From: Bradyrhizobium jicamae | GTDB lineage: Bacteria; Pseudomonadota; Alphaproteobacteria; Rhizobiales; Xanthobacteraceae | Direction of reading: 5' to 3' | Assembly: GCF_018130695.1 (NCBI RefSeq) | Contig: NZ_JAFCJX010000001.1 | Location: 310,001 to 374,000, forward strand | Length of the DNA stretch: 64,000 nucleotides | Shown here: positions 18,401 through 23,819 of the stretch, piece by piece | Layout: each line of letters begins with the position of its first letter | Numbering within the stretch: the first letter of the stretch is position 1 | Translations under genes and position numbers: made by a program | Notes under the pieces: generated by a model | Told to the model about the DNA's origin: nothing | What the model saw: the letters and a program-made list of their open reading frames with translations, nothing else | The model's database searches: none

Positions 18401-18824
18401 GCGCGCCAACGGCCATCACACCGCGCGCATCCTGATGGTGTCTGCGAGCGCGCTCGAAGCGCACGGCGCGCCGCTGGCGCAGCCGTTCCACGACGGCTAT
18501 CTGATGAAGCCGATCGACATCCCGCGACTGCTGGAGACCATCCGCCAATTGCTCAAGCTCGAATGGCAGTACGAGGCCGACCAGGCGCCGGTGCCGCTGT
18601 GGAAGCCGGAGAGCGGCTCGCGGCCACCGCTGAAATATGTCGAGGAGTTGATCAGCCTCGGCCGTCTCGGCTATGTCCGGGCAATTCAGCTCAAGCTCGA
18701 CGAGATCGGCGCCGAACTGCCGGAGCATGCCGACTTCGTCACCCACATGCGCGCGCTGGTCGACCGCTTCGATCTCGACCAGTACATGGCGACGCTGAAA
18801 ACATTGCACGGCTATGATCACTGA
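15456..18824 (+). CDS. NCS1-type permease fused to a hybrid sensor histidine kinase
   Basis: About 1,122 residues. Residues ~15-480 form a 12-helix NCS1 (purine/cytosine/allantoin) permease-like domain, recognisable by QWVANQTLEDYALRFTA and repeated hydrophobic helices. A cysteine-rich stretch at ~499-540 (CCIC...CSLCC...C) may bind zinc. Two more helices follow, then HisKA with His~681 in LSHELRSPLN, an HATPase domain (NLLSNAIKF, DTGPGI, GTGLGL) and a receiver with Asp~967. The GTG start is chosen because the longer frame overlaps the sigma-54 promoter and GGCAGGAG precedes the GTG. The permease part probably senses a nitrogenous solute, as in CrbS-type transporter-kinases. The gene stands divergent from the amide uptake operon and overlaps the next regulator by 11 bp. 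Confidence 0.92.
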   Translation: MAGRQRIDRVRRQYNQWVANQTLEDYALRFTAKSARRWSAARVANTALGAISFLALEAIGGTITLNYGASNATAAILVVSVIIFLCGLPIAYYAAKCGIDIDLLTRGAGFGYIGSTITSLIYASFTFIFFAFEAVILAAALEMCFGIPRPLGYLISAIVIIPLVTYGITLISRFQLWTQPLWVVLHLLPFVAIAWANPHSFTEWRKFAGEHGDTSGHLDLLLFGTAASVVFSLVAQIGEQVDFLRFLPRDRRTSKTSWWIALLCAGPGWIIFGALKLLVGSFLAYFALSHGVALEQAAEPANMYLEAFRYVLSQPDLALALTGTFVILSQVKINVTNAYAGSIAWSNFFSRLTHSHPGRVVWLVFNVMVALLLMEIGVYKALEQTLALYSNVAIAWVGALVADLVINKPLGLRPPQIEFKRAHLYDINPVGVGAMTIATIVSISAFYGLFGPTAKALSAFVALAAAFIAAPLIAWATDGKYYIARKPKRSWQNVEAIQCCICEHSFEPEDMASCPAYAGPICSLCCSLDARCHDLCKPHARAGAQVSAALGKMLPETIHARINSQFGQYVGVFAVSAGLVGLVLGLIYLQTSATVHADALLADVLWKVFFALIIIIGVVAWLFVLAQQSRRAAEEETRRQTTLLIQEIDAHKRTDAELQRAKEVAESANLAKSRYVVGLSHELRSPLNAISGYAQLLEQDNSLQARPRDQVRVVRRSADHLSGLIDGILDISKIEAGRLYLSRDEVRLNDFLDQLVGMFRLQAAAKGIDFVFKRPAVLPVVVYADEKRLRQILINLLSNAIKFTQVGSVKFVVHYRSPVAEFEVVDTGPGIQPDDLERIFAPFERGALGVAQPQTGTGLGLTISRLLAGVMGGDIKVTSTVGAGATFRVKLLLSEVTNPRRDAPVEAPVHGYLGPRKTILITDDDPTHRDLLREVLAPLGFILLSAPDGPGCLALAQHCRPDLFLLDISMAGMDGWTVAETLRANGHHTARILMVSASALEAHGAPLAQPFHDGYLMKPIDIPRLLETIRQLLKLEWQYEADQAPVPLWKPESGSRPPLKYVEELISLGRLGYVRAIQLKLDEIGAELPEHADFVTHMRALVDRFDLDQYMATLKTLHGYDH

Positions 18825-19743
18825 TCCCAAGAAGCGCGATGTCGCGCTCGTCGTCGACGACTCGCCGGAGACGTTGCGGCTCCTGACCGACGCGCTCGAC
18901 GGCGCCGGCATGACCGTGATGGTCGCGCTCGACGGTGCGTCTGCGATGCGGATCGTCGACCAGATCACGCCCGACATCGTGCTGCTCGATGCAGTCATGC
19001 CCGGCATGGACGGCTTCGAGACCTGCCGGCGGCTCAAGCGCCACGCTGGCCTCGACGGCATTCCGATCATCTTCATGACGGGCCTCGCCGAGACCGAGCA
19101 TATCGTGCGCGGCCTGGAGGCCGGTGGCGTCGACTATGTGACGAAGCCGATCGTTATCGAGGAGATGCTGGCGCGGATCCGTGTCCACCTCGCCAACGCG
19201 CGGATGACCCAGAGCGCGCGCGCTGCCTTGGACGTCTCCGGCCGCTATCTGCTCGCGGTCAACAGCCATGGCAAACTGTTATGGGCGACGCCGCAGGTCC
19301 AGAAGCTTCTGGCGGACACGCTCGCCGACGACGCCATCGACGCGTTCGTGCTGCCCGATCCGATACCGCAATGGCTCGATCAGGTGCAAAAGGGAAAATC
19401 CGCCGCGAAGACCGCGACCATGTCCGCCCTCCCCGGCAACGAGCAATTGCGGCTGCAGTATATGGGCAAGCTCGGTCCGAACGAATTCCTGCTTCGCCTC
19501 GCCAAGGATTCCGGCGCCGACGCGCCAGCGGAGTTTTCAAAAGAGCTCGGTCTGACCACGCGCGAAGGCGAAGTGCTGTCCTGGCTGTCCAAGGGAAAGA
19601 CCAACCGGGATATCGCGCAAATCCTGGGGTTGAGCCCGCGGACCGTCGACAAGCATCTCGAGCAGATCTATTCCAAGCTCGGTGTGGAGAATCGCACCGC
19701 AGCAGCGGCGATCGCGGTCAACGCGAAAATTTTGAAGCAATGA
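18814..19743 (+). CDS. LuxR/NarL-type response regulator
   Basis: A 309-residue protein: receiver at residues ~10-125 (acidic pair VVDDSPE, phospho-acceptor in VLLDAVMPGMDG, lysine in YVTKPI), a middle ~110-residue domain without clear motifs, and a C-terminal LuxR helix-turn-helix (TTREGEVLSWLSKGKTNRDI). Its start lies inside the 3' end of the permease-kinase gene, so the two form a coupled two-component pair. The likely target is the divergent urt-fmd-amiE operon. Confidence 0.94.
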   Translation: MITDPKKRDVALVVDDSPETLRLLTDALDGAGMTVMVALDGASAMRIVDQITPDIVLLDAVMPGMDGFETCRRLKRHAGLDGIPIIFMTGLAETEHIVRGLEAGGVDYVTKPIVIEEMLARIRVHLANARMTQSARAALDVSGRYLLAVNSHGKLLWATPQVQKLLADTLADDAIDAFVLPDPIPQWLDQVQKGKSAAKTATMSALPGNEQLRLQYMGKLGPNEFLLRLAKDSGADAPAEFSKELGLTTREGEVLSWLSKGKTNRDIAQILGLSPRTVDKHLEQIYSKLGVENRTAAAAIAVNAKILKQ

Positions 19744-19826
19744 TCTTAAGGTCGCTTTGGCGGCACATTCATTTCTCGAAATGGCCTAGAGTTGGCGATC
19801 AGATCGACAAGGGTACGCGAAGAAAT

Positions 19827-19901
19827 TGGCACCGGCTGACTGAATCGAACAGTCGACATCGGGTTTTGGAGGCCCGCGTTCTGCCACTGAACTAAGCCGG
19901 T
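19827..19901 (-). tRNA. tRNA-Trp (CCA)
   Basis: A 75-base cloverleaf with encoded CCA, 7-bp acceptor ACCGGCT/AGCCGGT, D stem GTTC/GAAC, anticodon loop CTCCAAA and T arm GACTG/CAGTC. The anticodon stem closes with a C-A mismatch at 31-39. It is unlike the usual bacterial tRNA-Trp (AGGGG...) and is the 3'-most member of the array. Confidence 0.82.
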
Positions 19902-19908
19902 ATTGATC

Positions 19909-19983
19909 TGGTCCTGATTGGGAGAATCGAACTCCACGTCTCCCGGTCCACAACCGAGCATCCTGCCATTGAACGAAATCAGG
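19909..19983 (-). tRNA. tRNA-His (GTG)
   Basis: Acceptor CCTGATT/AATCAGG with discriminator A and encoded CCA; anticodon loop TTGTGGA. There is no G at position -1 and position 73 is A, as known for alphaproteobacterial tRNA-His. The T stem has one mismatch at its base. It lies 7 bp from the tRNA-Trp gene. Confidence 0.82.
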
Positions 19984-19984
19984 A

Positions 19985-20058
19985 GATTCGGCTGGCCTCG
20001 AACCAGCATCGGGCCACTTAGAAGACGCCTGACCATCCAGTTCGTCGAGCGCGCTGGG
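19985..20058 (-). pseudogene. Degenerate tRNA-Arg (TCT)-like sequence
   Basis: A good T arm (GCTGG-TTCGAGG-CCAGC) and an anticodon-like loop CTTCTAA are present. The anticodon stem has a G-G clash and the two acceptor strands do not pair. No CCA follows; the 3' side runs straight into the tRNA-His gene. Probably a decayed or recombined tRNA. Confidence 0.45.
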
Positions 20059-20060
20059 GA

Positions 20061-20139
20061 TGGTCAGCGTGGGTGGATTCGAACCACCGACCCCCTGCTT
20101 CCAAGGCAGGTGGGGACGACCAGGCTCCCCTACACGCTC
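20061..20139 (-). tRNA. tRNA-Pro (TGG)
   Basis: Encoded CCA, perfect anticodon stem CCTGC/GCAGG around CTTGGAA, D arm GGGG...CCCC with the AGCCTGGTCG loop of tRNA-Pro, and T arm GGTGG/CCACC. Positions 1 and 72 are both G, an unpaired end not expected for bacterial tRNA-Pro, where C1-G72 is an identity element. Confidence 0.85.
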
Positions 20140-20147
20140 ATCATGGT

Positions 20148-20224
20148 TGGCCTTCCCGGCAGGAGTCGAACCTGCATGCCTTCGCGTTCGTAGCGCGCTG
20201 CTCATCCAGTTGAGCTACGGGAAG
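20148..20224 (-). tRNA. tRNA-Arg (ACG)
   Basis: A 77-base cloverleaf with encoded CCA: acceptor CTTCCCG/CGGGAAG, D stem GCTC/GAGC, anticodon loop CTACGAA, T arm GCAGG/CCTGC. The A at position 34 would be read as inosine if the TadA deaminase accepts it. One mismatch at 27-43. Confidence 0.88.
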
Positions 20225-20229
20225 ATGAA

Positions 20230-20304
20230 TGGTGCTGCCAGCGGGACTCGAACCCGCGCCGCCCGGTTGAGAACCGGGCATCCTTGCCGCTAGACGATGG
20301 CAGC
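20230..20304 (-). tRNA. tRNA-Glu (CTC)
   Basis: Acceptor GCTGCCA/TGGCAGC, encoded CCA, D arm GTCTAGCGGC typical of tRNA-Glu, anticodon stem CCCGG/CCGGG around TTCTCAA. Well-formed. Confidence 0.9.
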
Positions 20305-20322
20305 ACATTGTTTCAATCGCAT

Positions 20323-20398
20323 TGGCTCCCGCCGCACGGTTCGAACGTGCCTTCCTCCGTTAACAGCGGAGCGCCCTCGCCAAGATGGCTCGACGGGA
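20323..20398 (-). tRNA. tRNA-Asn (GTT)
   Basis: Encoded CCA, discriminator G, perfect anticodon stem CTCCG/CGGAG around CTGTTAA, T arm GCACG/CGTGC. The acceptor TCCCGTC/GGCGGGA pairs with one G-U. The D arm is slightly irregular. Confidence 0.87.
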
Positions 20399-20406
20399 AT
20401 GAGAGA

Positions 20407-20473
20407 TGGTGGAGCAACGGACGCGTCGAACTCCGGACAGTGCAAGGATCAACCGCAGTCCGCTGCTTGCCCC
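20407..20473 (-). tRNA. tRNA-Ile (GAT)-like gene lacking a D arm
   Basis: Only 67 bases. The acceptor GGGGCAA/TTGCTCC pairs (one G-U), CCA is encoded and the anticodon arm TGCGG-TTGATCC-TTGCA has GAT. But only nine bases separate acceptor from anticodon stem, so no D arm can form; position 37 is C and the T arm is distorted. Either a pseudogene or a truncated tRNA-like RNA; a standard tRNA-Ile (GAT) lies elsewhere in the array. Confidence 0.5.
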
Positions 20474-20477
20474 GAAC

Positions 20478-20553
20478 TGGTGCCCAGCGCCAGATTCGAA
20501 CTGGCCTCCTGCGCTCTTCAAGCGCGTGCAATCACCAGATTTGCTAACTGGGC
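20478..20553 (-). tRNA. tRNA-Phe (GAA)
   Basis: Acceptor GCCCAGT/GCTGGGC, encoded CCA, D stem GCAA/TTGC, anticodon loop TTGAAGA, T arm GCCAG/CTGGC. One mismatch at the top of the anticodon stem. Confidence 0.88.
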
Positions 20554-20557
20554 GAAA

Positions 20558-20631
20558 TGGCGCGGACGTCGGTAATCGAAACCAAATCTCCTGAGTGGCA
20601 CTCAGGTGCTCGACCTTCCAGCTACGTCCGC
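20558..20631 (-). tRNA. tRNA-Gly (GCC)
   Basis: Perfect acceptor GCGGACG/CGTCCGC with encoded CCA, perfect anticodon stem CCTGA/TCAGG around GTGCCAC, T arm TTGGT/ACCGA. Position 32 is G, which is unusual. Only four bases separate it from tRNA-Phe. Confidence 0.87.
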
Positions 20632-20639
20632 AATGACTT

Positions 20640-20724
20640 TGGTAGGTAACCCTGGAATCGAACCAGGCAGGCACAAAGGCGCAGGCTTTACAGGCCCGCT
20701 CAGTCCCCAGACTTGACGTTACCC
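20640..20724 (-). tRNA. tRNA-Tyr (GTA)
   Basis: An 85-base class II tRNA with the long variable arm expected for tRNA-Tyr, anticodon loop CTGTAAA, T arm CCTGG/CCAGG and encoded CCA. Acceptor GGGTAAC/GTTACCT pairs with one G-U; the D stem is weak. Confidence 0.85.
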
Positions 20725-20823
20725 AGATGGTGCCAAGGCTACAAACTCCCCGGCGGCGCCGGCGTACATCCGGCCTGGCGCGATCGTTATGGCGTGGTCG
20801 TCCGGTTGATGTCCATGACGATG

Positions 20824-20855
20824 AGCGCCGGCGGCAACAACTCACCGCCGGCGCT
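20824..20855 (-). terminator. Hairpin terminator after the HNH gene
   Basis: A perfect 11-bp GC-rich stem, AGCGCCGGCGG with CCGCCGGCGCT around a 10-base loop, begins two bases past the HNH stop codon. There is no T-run on the minus strand. The remaining ~100 bp to tRNA-Tyr hold a tRNA-3'-end-like CCTTGGCACCA but no full cloverleaf. Confidence 0.6.
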
Positions 20856-20856
20856 G

Positions 20857-21393
20857 TTACTTCTCGAGCTCGACATCCCAGTACAGATAGTCGCGCCAGG
20901 TCTCATGCAGAAAATTTGGCGGAAAGAGACGCTGGGCCGCCATCAGATCGTGCTGCGTCGGCTCGAACGGCTTCCGCAGCGGCTTCAGATGGAAGCGGGC
21001 CTTGCGCGTATTGCAGGGACTGCACGCCGCCACGATGTTGGTCCAAGACGTCTGGCCGCCATCGGCGCGCGGGATCACGTGGTCGAATGTCAATTCGCCG
21101 CGCAGCTGCTGGTCGCCGCAATACTGGCAACGGAAGCGATCGCGGAGAAAGAGGTTGAACCGCGTGAAAGCGACACGAGCCGGCGGCCGCACATAATCGC
21201 GCAGCGCGATGACCGATGGAAGACGCATCACGGTCGACGGGCTGCGCACCACCTGGTCGTATTCGGCGACGACGACGTGTGATCCCTTCACCACCGCCTT
21301 GACGGCATCCTCCCAGTTGAACAGCGACAACGGAAAATAACTGAGCGGCTGGAAGTCCGCGTTGAGGACAAGAGCCGGGTTTGCTGCGAACAT
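20857..21393 (-). CDS. HNH endonuclease
   Basis: A 178-residue protein with a complete HNH fold at residues ~85-140. Zinc ligands are C-x2-C in CQYCG and C-x2-C in CSPCN; the HNH core is LTFDHVIPRADGG followed by TSWTNIVAACSPCN. Proteins of this type are widespread in Alphaproteobacteria, often as stand-alone chromosomal genes of unknown duty. It stands inside the tRNA array in the same orientation, splitting it into two groups, which suggests either a homing-type element or a passenger of the array. The start has AGGAGAGGGC before it. Confidence 0.9.
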   Translation of the reverse strand: MFAANPALVLNADFQPLSYFPLSLFNWEDAVKAVVKGSHVVVAEYDQVVRSPSTVMRLPSVIALRDYVRPPARVAFTRFNLFLRDRFRCQYCGDQQLRGELTFDHVIPRADGGQTSWTNIVAACSPCNTRKARFHLKPLRKPFEPTQHDLMAAQRLFPPNFLHETWRDYLYWDVELEK

Positions 21394-21413
21394 TGCCCTC
21401 TCCTCTCGTTAGG

Positions 21414-21469
21414 TGGTGGGCGCCACCGGATATCAACCGATACGAAACGACGTTCTTGAATTGGCGCCC
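21414..21469 (-). pseudogene. 56-base tRNA-like minigene
   Basis: A perfect 7-bp acceptor GGGCGCC/GGCGCCC, discriminator A, encoded CCA and a plausible T arm (ATCGG-TTGATAT-CCGGT), with only 21 bases where the D and anticodon arms should be. Its 5' eight bases are also the 3' end of the tRNA-Asp gene, so both cannot be excised from one transcript. Most likely a deletion remnant. Confidence 0.4.
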
Positions 21470-21536
21470 ATGACGAGGATCGAACTCGCCTTCCCGGATC
21501 GACAGTCCGGTCCCTTCGCCAGATGGGGACATGGGC
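21462..21536 (-). tRNA. tRNA-Asp (GTC)
   Basis: Perfect acceptor GCCCATG/CATGGGC, discriminator G, encoded CCA, perfect anticodon stem CCGGA/TCCGG around CTGTCGA, T arm GCGAG/CTCGT. The D stem has three pairs. Confidence 0.88.
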
Positions 21537-21539
21537 CAT

Positions 21540-21622
21540 TGGTGCGATCGGCCGGGATCGAACCGGCATGGTCTCCCACCGCCCTCTCAAGACGGCGCGT
21601 CTACCAGTTTCGCCACGAGCGC
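21540..21622 (-). tRNA. tRNA-Leu (GAG)
   Basis: Class II tRNA: the Leu-type D arm GGCGAAACTGGTAGACGC, anticodon stem CCGTC/GGCGG around TTGAGAG, a long variable arm TGGGAGACCA, T arm GCCGG/CCGGC and encoded CCA. One C-T mismatch in the acceptor. Confidence 0.87.
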
Positions 21623-21632
21623 GAATTCGATA

Positions 21633-21716
21633 TGGAGGACCTGGTCGGACTCGAACCGACGATGCTTGCGCGACGGATTAAGAATCCGCTCCCTTGGCCG
21701 CTGGGGGCACAGGTCC
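21633..21716 (-). tRNA. tRNA-Lys (CTT) with a long variable region
   Basis: Perfect acceptor GGACCTG/CAGGTCC, encoded CCA, anticodon stem GCGGA/TCCGT around TTCTTAA, T arm GTCGG/CCGAC. The variable region is about 12 bases and the discriminator is T, neither normal for tRNA-Lys, so its charging identity is uncertain. Confidence 0.75.
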
Positions 21717-21731
21717 GTGAGAGGAAGCACC

Positions 21732-21759
21732 GGGCGGTTGCGGTCATGATAACCGCCCG
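21732..21759. terminator. Hairpin in a tRNA spacer
   Basis: GGGCGGTT and AACCGCCC form an 8-bp stem around an 11-base loop in the spacer between tRNA-Lys and tRNA-Ile. It may be a processing signal or weak terminator; there is no T-run. Confidence 0.35.
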
Positions 21760-21766
21760 TGCAATT

Positions 21767-21840
21767 TGGTCCTCCCGTGATGAATCGAACATCCGTCGAT
21801 CGCTTATCAAGCGATTGCTCTGCCACTGAGCTAGGAGAGG
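21767..21840 (-). tRNA. tRNA-Ile (GAT)
   Basis: D stem GCTC/GAGC, perfect anticodon stem ATCGC/GCGAT around TTGATAA, encoded CCA. Mismatches occur at 7-66 (C-C) and at the base of the T stem. It is not inside an rRNA operon, where bacterial tRNA-Ile (GAT) is normally found. Confidence 0.85.
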
Positions 21841-21844
21841 CAAT

Positions 21845-21919
21845 TGGTGCGCGCTGACCGGATCGAACGGCCGACATCCTGCGTGTAAGACAGGCGCTCT
21901 CCCGCTGAGCTAAGCGCGC
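21845..21919 (-). tRNA. tRNA-Val (TAC)
   Basis: Perfect acceptor GCGCGCT/AGCGCGC with encoded CCA, D stem GCTC/GAGC, anticodon stem CCTGT/GCAGG around CTTACAC, T arm GGCCG/CGGTC. Well-formed. Confidence 0.9.
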
Positions 21920-21937
21920 GAATGCTTGAATTTTAAG

Positions 21938-22014
21938 TGGTGCCTGCGGCAGGGATCGAACCTGCACCGTGCAGCGCTTAAGGCTGCCGCCTCTACCAAT
22001 TGGGCTACGCAGGC
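21938..22014 (-). tRNA. tRNA-Leu (TAA) with a short variable loop
   Basis: Perfect acceptor GCCTGCG/CGCAGGC, encoded CCA, perfect anticodon stem GCAGC/GCTGC around CTTAAGC, T arm GCAGG/CCTGC. The variable loop is only five bases (ACGGT), whereas bacterial tRNA-Leu is class II with a long arm. The UUA-reading anticodon may therefore sit on a non-leucine body. Confidence 0.8.
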
Positions 22015-22034
22015 CCGGTAAATTGCAATGCTTG

Positions 22035-22108
22035 TGCTCCACGACGGATTCGAACCGCCAACGCACGGAGTCTAGGTCCGTCGCCTCTACCGGTTGGGCT
22101 AGTGGAGC
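22035..22108 (-). tRNA. tRNA-Leu (TAG)-like with short variable loop and C33
   Basis: Perfect acceptor GCTCCAC/GTGGAGC, anticodon stem ACGGA/TCCGT around CCTAGAC, T arm GGCGG/CCGTC. Position 33 is C instead of the near-universal U, the variable loop has five bases, and CAA stands where CCA is encoded in the other genes. Its D arm nearly matches that of the neighbouring TAA gene, suggesting duplication and drift. Confidence 0.7.
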
Positions 22109-22112
22109 GAGA

Positions 22113-22188
22113 TGGTGCCGGCGGAAAGGATCGAACTCTTGGACCTTGGCTTTACAAAAACCCTGCACGTCCGCTGTGCTACGCCGGC
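22113..22188 (-). tRNA. tRNA-Thr (TGT)
   Basis: Perfect acceptor GCCGGCG/CGCCGGC, encoded CCA, D stem GCAC/GTGC, anticodon loop TTTGTAA, T arm AAGAG/CTTTC. One mismatch at 27-43. This is the first (5'-most) member of the array; a GGCCGG/CCGGCC hairpin lies just upstream. Confidence 0.85.
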
Positions 22189-22339
22189 GTGAAATTGACA
22201 AACGGCCGGGATCATTCCGGCCAACAAAAACACGCGCTGCCTGAAACCACCGTTTGCCGCTCCACCGAAGGAGACCGGTACCGGTCAGCGGATCGCCTTA
22301 TGTCCTTGCAGGGGCGATCATCCTGGAGTCGACATCACG

Positions 22340-22543
22340 TCACGTCGTCATGCGGCGGCCGCGGTGATCCGCCGATCGCGACGATCGGTTGATGTAGTCG
22401 AGGTAAATCTGGCGGGCTTCGGCCTCGGAGATCCCGCGGCGCGCCACAACGGTGCGCACGAAGGCAAGCACGACCGGCGAGGAGAAAATCCTCTCGCGGC
22501 TACGGTTCTCGAGTCCTGTCCTGGTGGTGCTGTTGCGGGCCAT
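22340..22543 (-). CDS. Small basic protein of unknown function
   Basis: A 67-residue arginine-rich protein (MARNSTTRTGLENRSRERIF...) with no family I recognise. The ATG at 22543 is favoured by GGAGGGCAAC before it; a longer frame exists upstream but lacks a ribosome-binding site. It is followed on the same strand by the tRNA array about 150 bp later. Confidence 0.6.
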   Translation of the reverse strand: MARNSTTRTGLENRSRERIFSSPVVLAFVRTVVARRGISEAEARQIYLDYINRSSRSADHRGRRMTT

Positions 22544-22897
22544 GTTGCCCTCCGCCTGATTGGCAGAGGGGGGATTCCCGCTGCCTGTTACGCTCTGCCT
22601 GCTAGTCTGCTGGTCTCGAGGTTTTCGAGCTTCGTCAGATAGCCTGGACCCTGTCCCGTGACGGACATGCGCGACCAATCGCACGACCGAATAAACGGCA
22701 GCACGGCGGCGGCATTCGCGACGAGATGTGAGCGCAATCGCAACACGGTTTTGGTCCTTAGAGAGCGCCGACGAATTCGACGGCGTTTTGTGGGGCAGCG
22801 GTATGCACAGAAATTTCCGAATCCGTCAAGGGCAGTCGTCGAACTATTTTGAAACGAGCGTCGCACTGCTGGCAGCGCGGCGAAAGCTTCTGACAAG
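22544..22897. other. Intergenic region without recognisable gene
   Basis: About 350 bp. Short frames on both strands lack ribosome-binding sites and resemble no family. No RNA or repeat seen. Confidence 0.4.
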
Positions 22898-23140
22898 CTA
22901 ATATATTCCAATGACACAGCAATTCGGTCGATCGGCGGCGGCGCGAAGGCAGGCTCTGGCCTTGCGACTTTCGGCGGGCGCGCCTGCCCGAACCCGTATT
23001 GATCGGGCCCGCCCAGCCCTGTGGTTGCAGTTAGTCCGGGCGGTCTGTGCGGCAGACCACTCCGTCTGTCCAGACTGGGCAAGCGCACCATCGAAGGCCG
23101 CGACCGTTGCCAGACACAGGATGGATGTCAGTGCCTTCAC
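22898..23140 (-). CDS. Small putative secreted protein
   Basis: An 80-residue frame with a GTG start after AGGAAGGA and a clear signal peptide (KALTSILCLATVAAFDGALAQ). The mature part of ~58 residues is rich in Arg and Ala and has four Cys. The signal peptide and ribosome-binding site argue it is real, but the tail looks low-complexity and could be frameshifted. Confidence 0.45.
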   Translation of the reverse strand: MKALTSILCLATVAAFDGALAQSGQTEWSAAQTARTNCNHRAGRARSIRVRAGAPAESRKARACLRAAADRPNCCVIGIY

Positions 23141-23309
23141 GGCGAAATCCTTCCTGGAGCTCCAGCCCTCAACGAGGAGGCTTCGACATCCGTCCCCGGC
23201 TCGCACTGCGTCAGTTCGTCCATCCCCGGCGAATTCCGTTGAATGCCGACGGCGCGAGTCCTAGCTTTGGTTTGTTACGTCTTTGCTCGTCACGTCAAAG
23301 GAAGACGGC

Positions 23310-23546
23310 ATGCAGGGGCGATCGAGACCATTGCTGCAGATGATCTCATGGCTACGCGCCGTGCGCGTGTCCATGACGTCCCCAGATCCGGCGGCGGGAG
23401 AAGCCTCGCCTCTCCTCATCTTTACGGCCGTCGTGCTCGCGCTGCTCCTCGCCATACTGGAAGTGGACTTGCACAGCGCCGACCTTCAATCCCTGGGCTT
23501 GATGGGCGATGCGTTTTCGATCGCTCCGGCTTTCAAGAGCCCCTAG
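23310..23546 (+). CDS. Small single-pass membrane protein
   Basis: A 78-residue protein with one hydrophobic helix (LLIFTAVVLALLLAIL, residues ~36-51). AAAGGAAG precedes the ATG. No known family. Confidence 0.5.
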   Translation: MQGRSRPLLQMISWLRAVRVSMTSPDPAAGEASPLLIFTAVVLALLLAILEVDLHSADLQSLGLMGDAFSIAPAFKSP

Positions 23547-23819
23547 AGCGGGCGGGCGAACCTTGAATCGTTCGACGCTGCCGCGAGAGGGCAGCTCGTG
23601 CCCGCTCAATCGAGACCTTCGCAATCCAAAGCGCGCAGCGTCTTGTCGAACGCTGTTGAGAATTGCGTCTTCGAATTCCAGGTGCGCCCATCACGCGCAC
23701 GGAGCAAAAGCTTGCGATGGATCAACAGCTGACGTGTCCTCTGATGTCATCCAGACCGGACTTACCGCATCGGCATCCGACGGGTAGATCGGTCCAAGAG
23801 CGCAGGGAGAACCAGGACA

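Noticed and set aside
20727..20815. Possible further tRNA between tRNA-Tyr and the HNH gene
   Set aside because: A CCTTGGCACCA 3' end is present, but no matching 5' acceptor strand or standard T and anticodon arms can be drawn.
22658..22852. 64-codon plus-strand frame
   Set aside because: No ribosome-binding site, arginine-rich random-looking composition and no detectable family.
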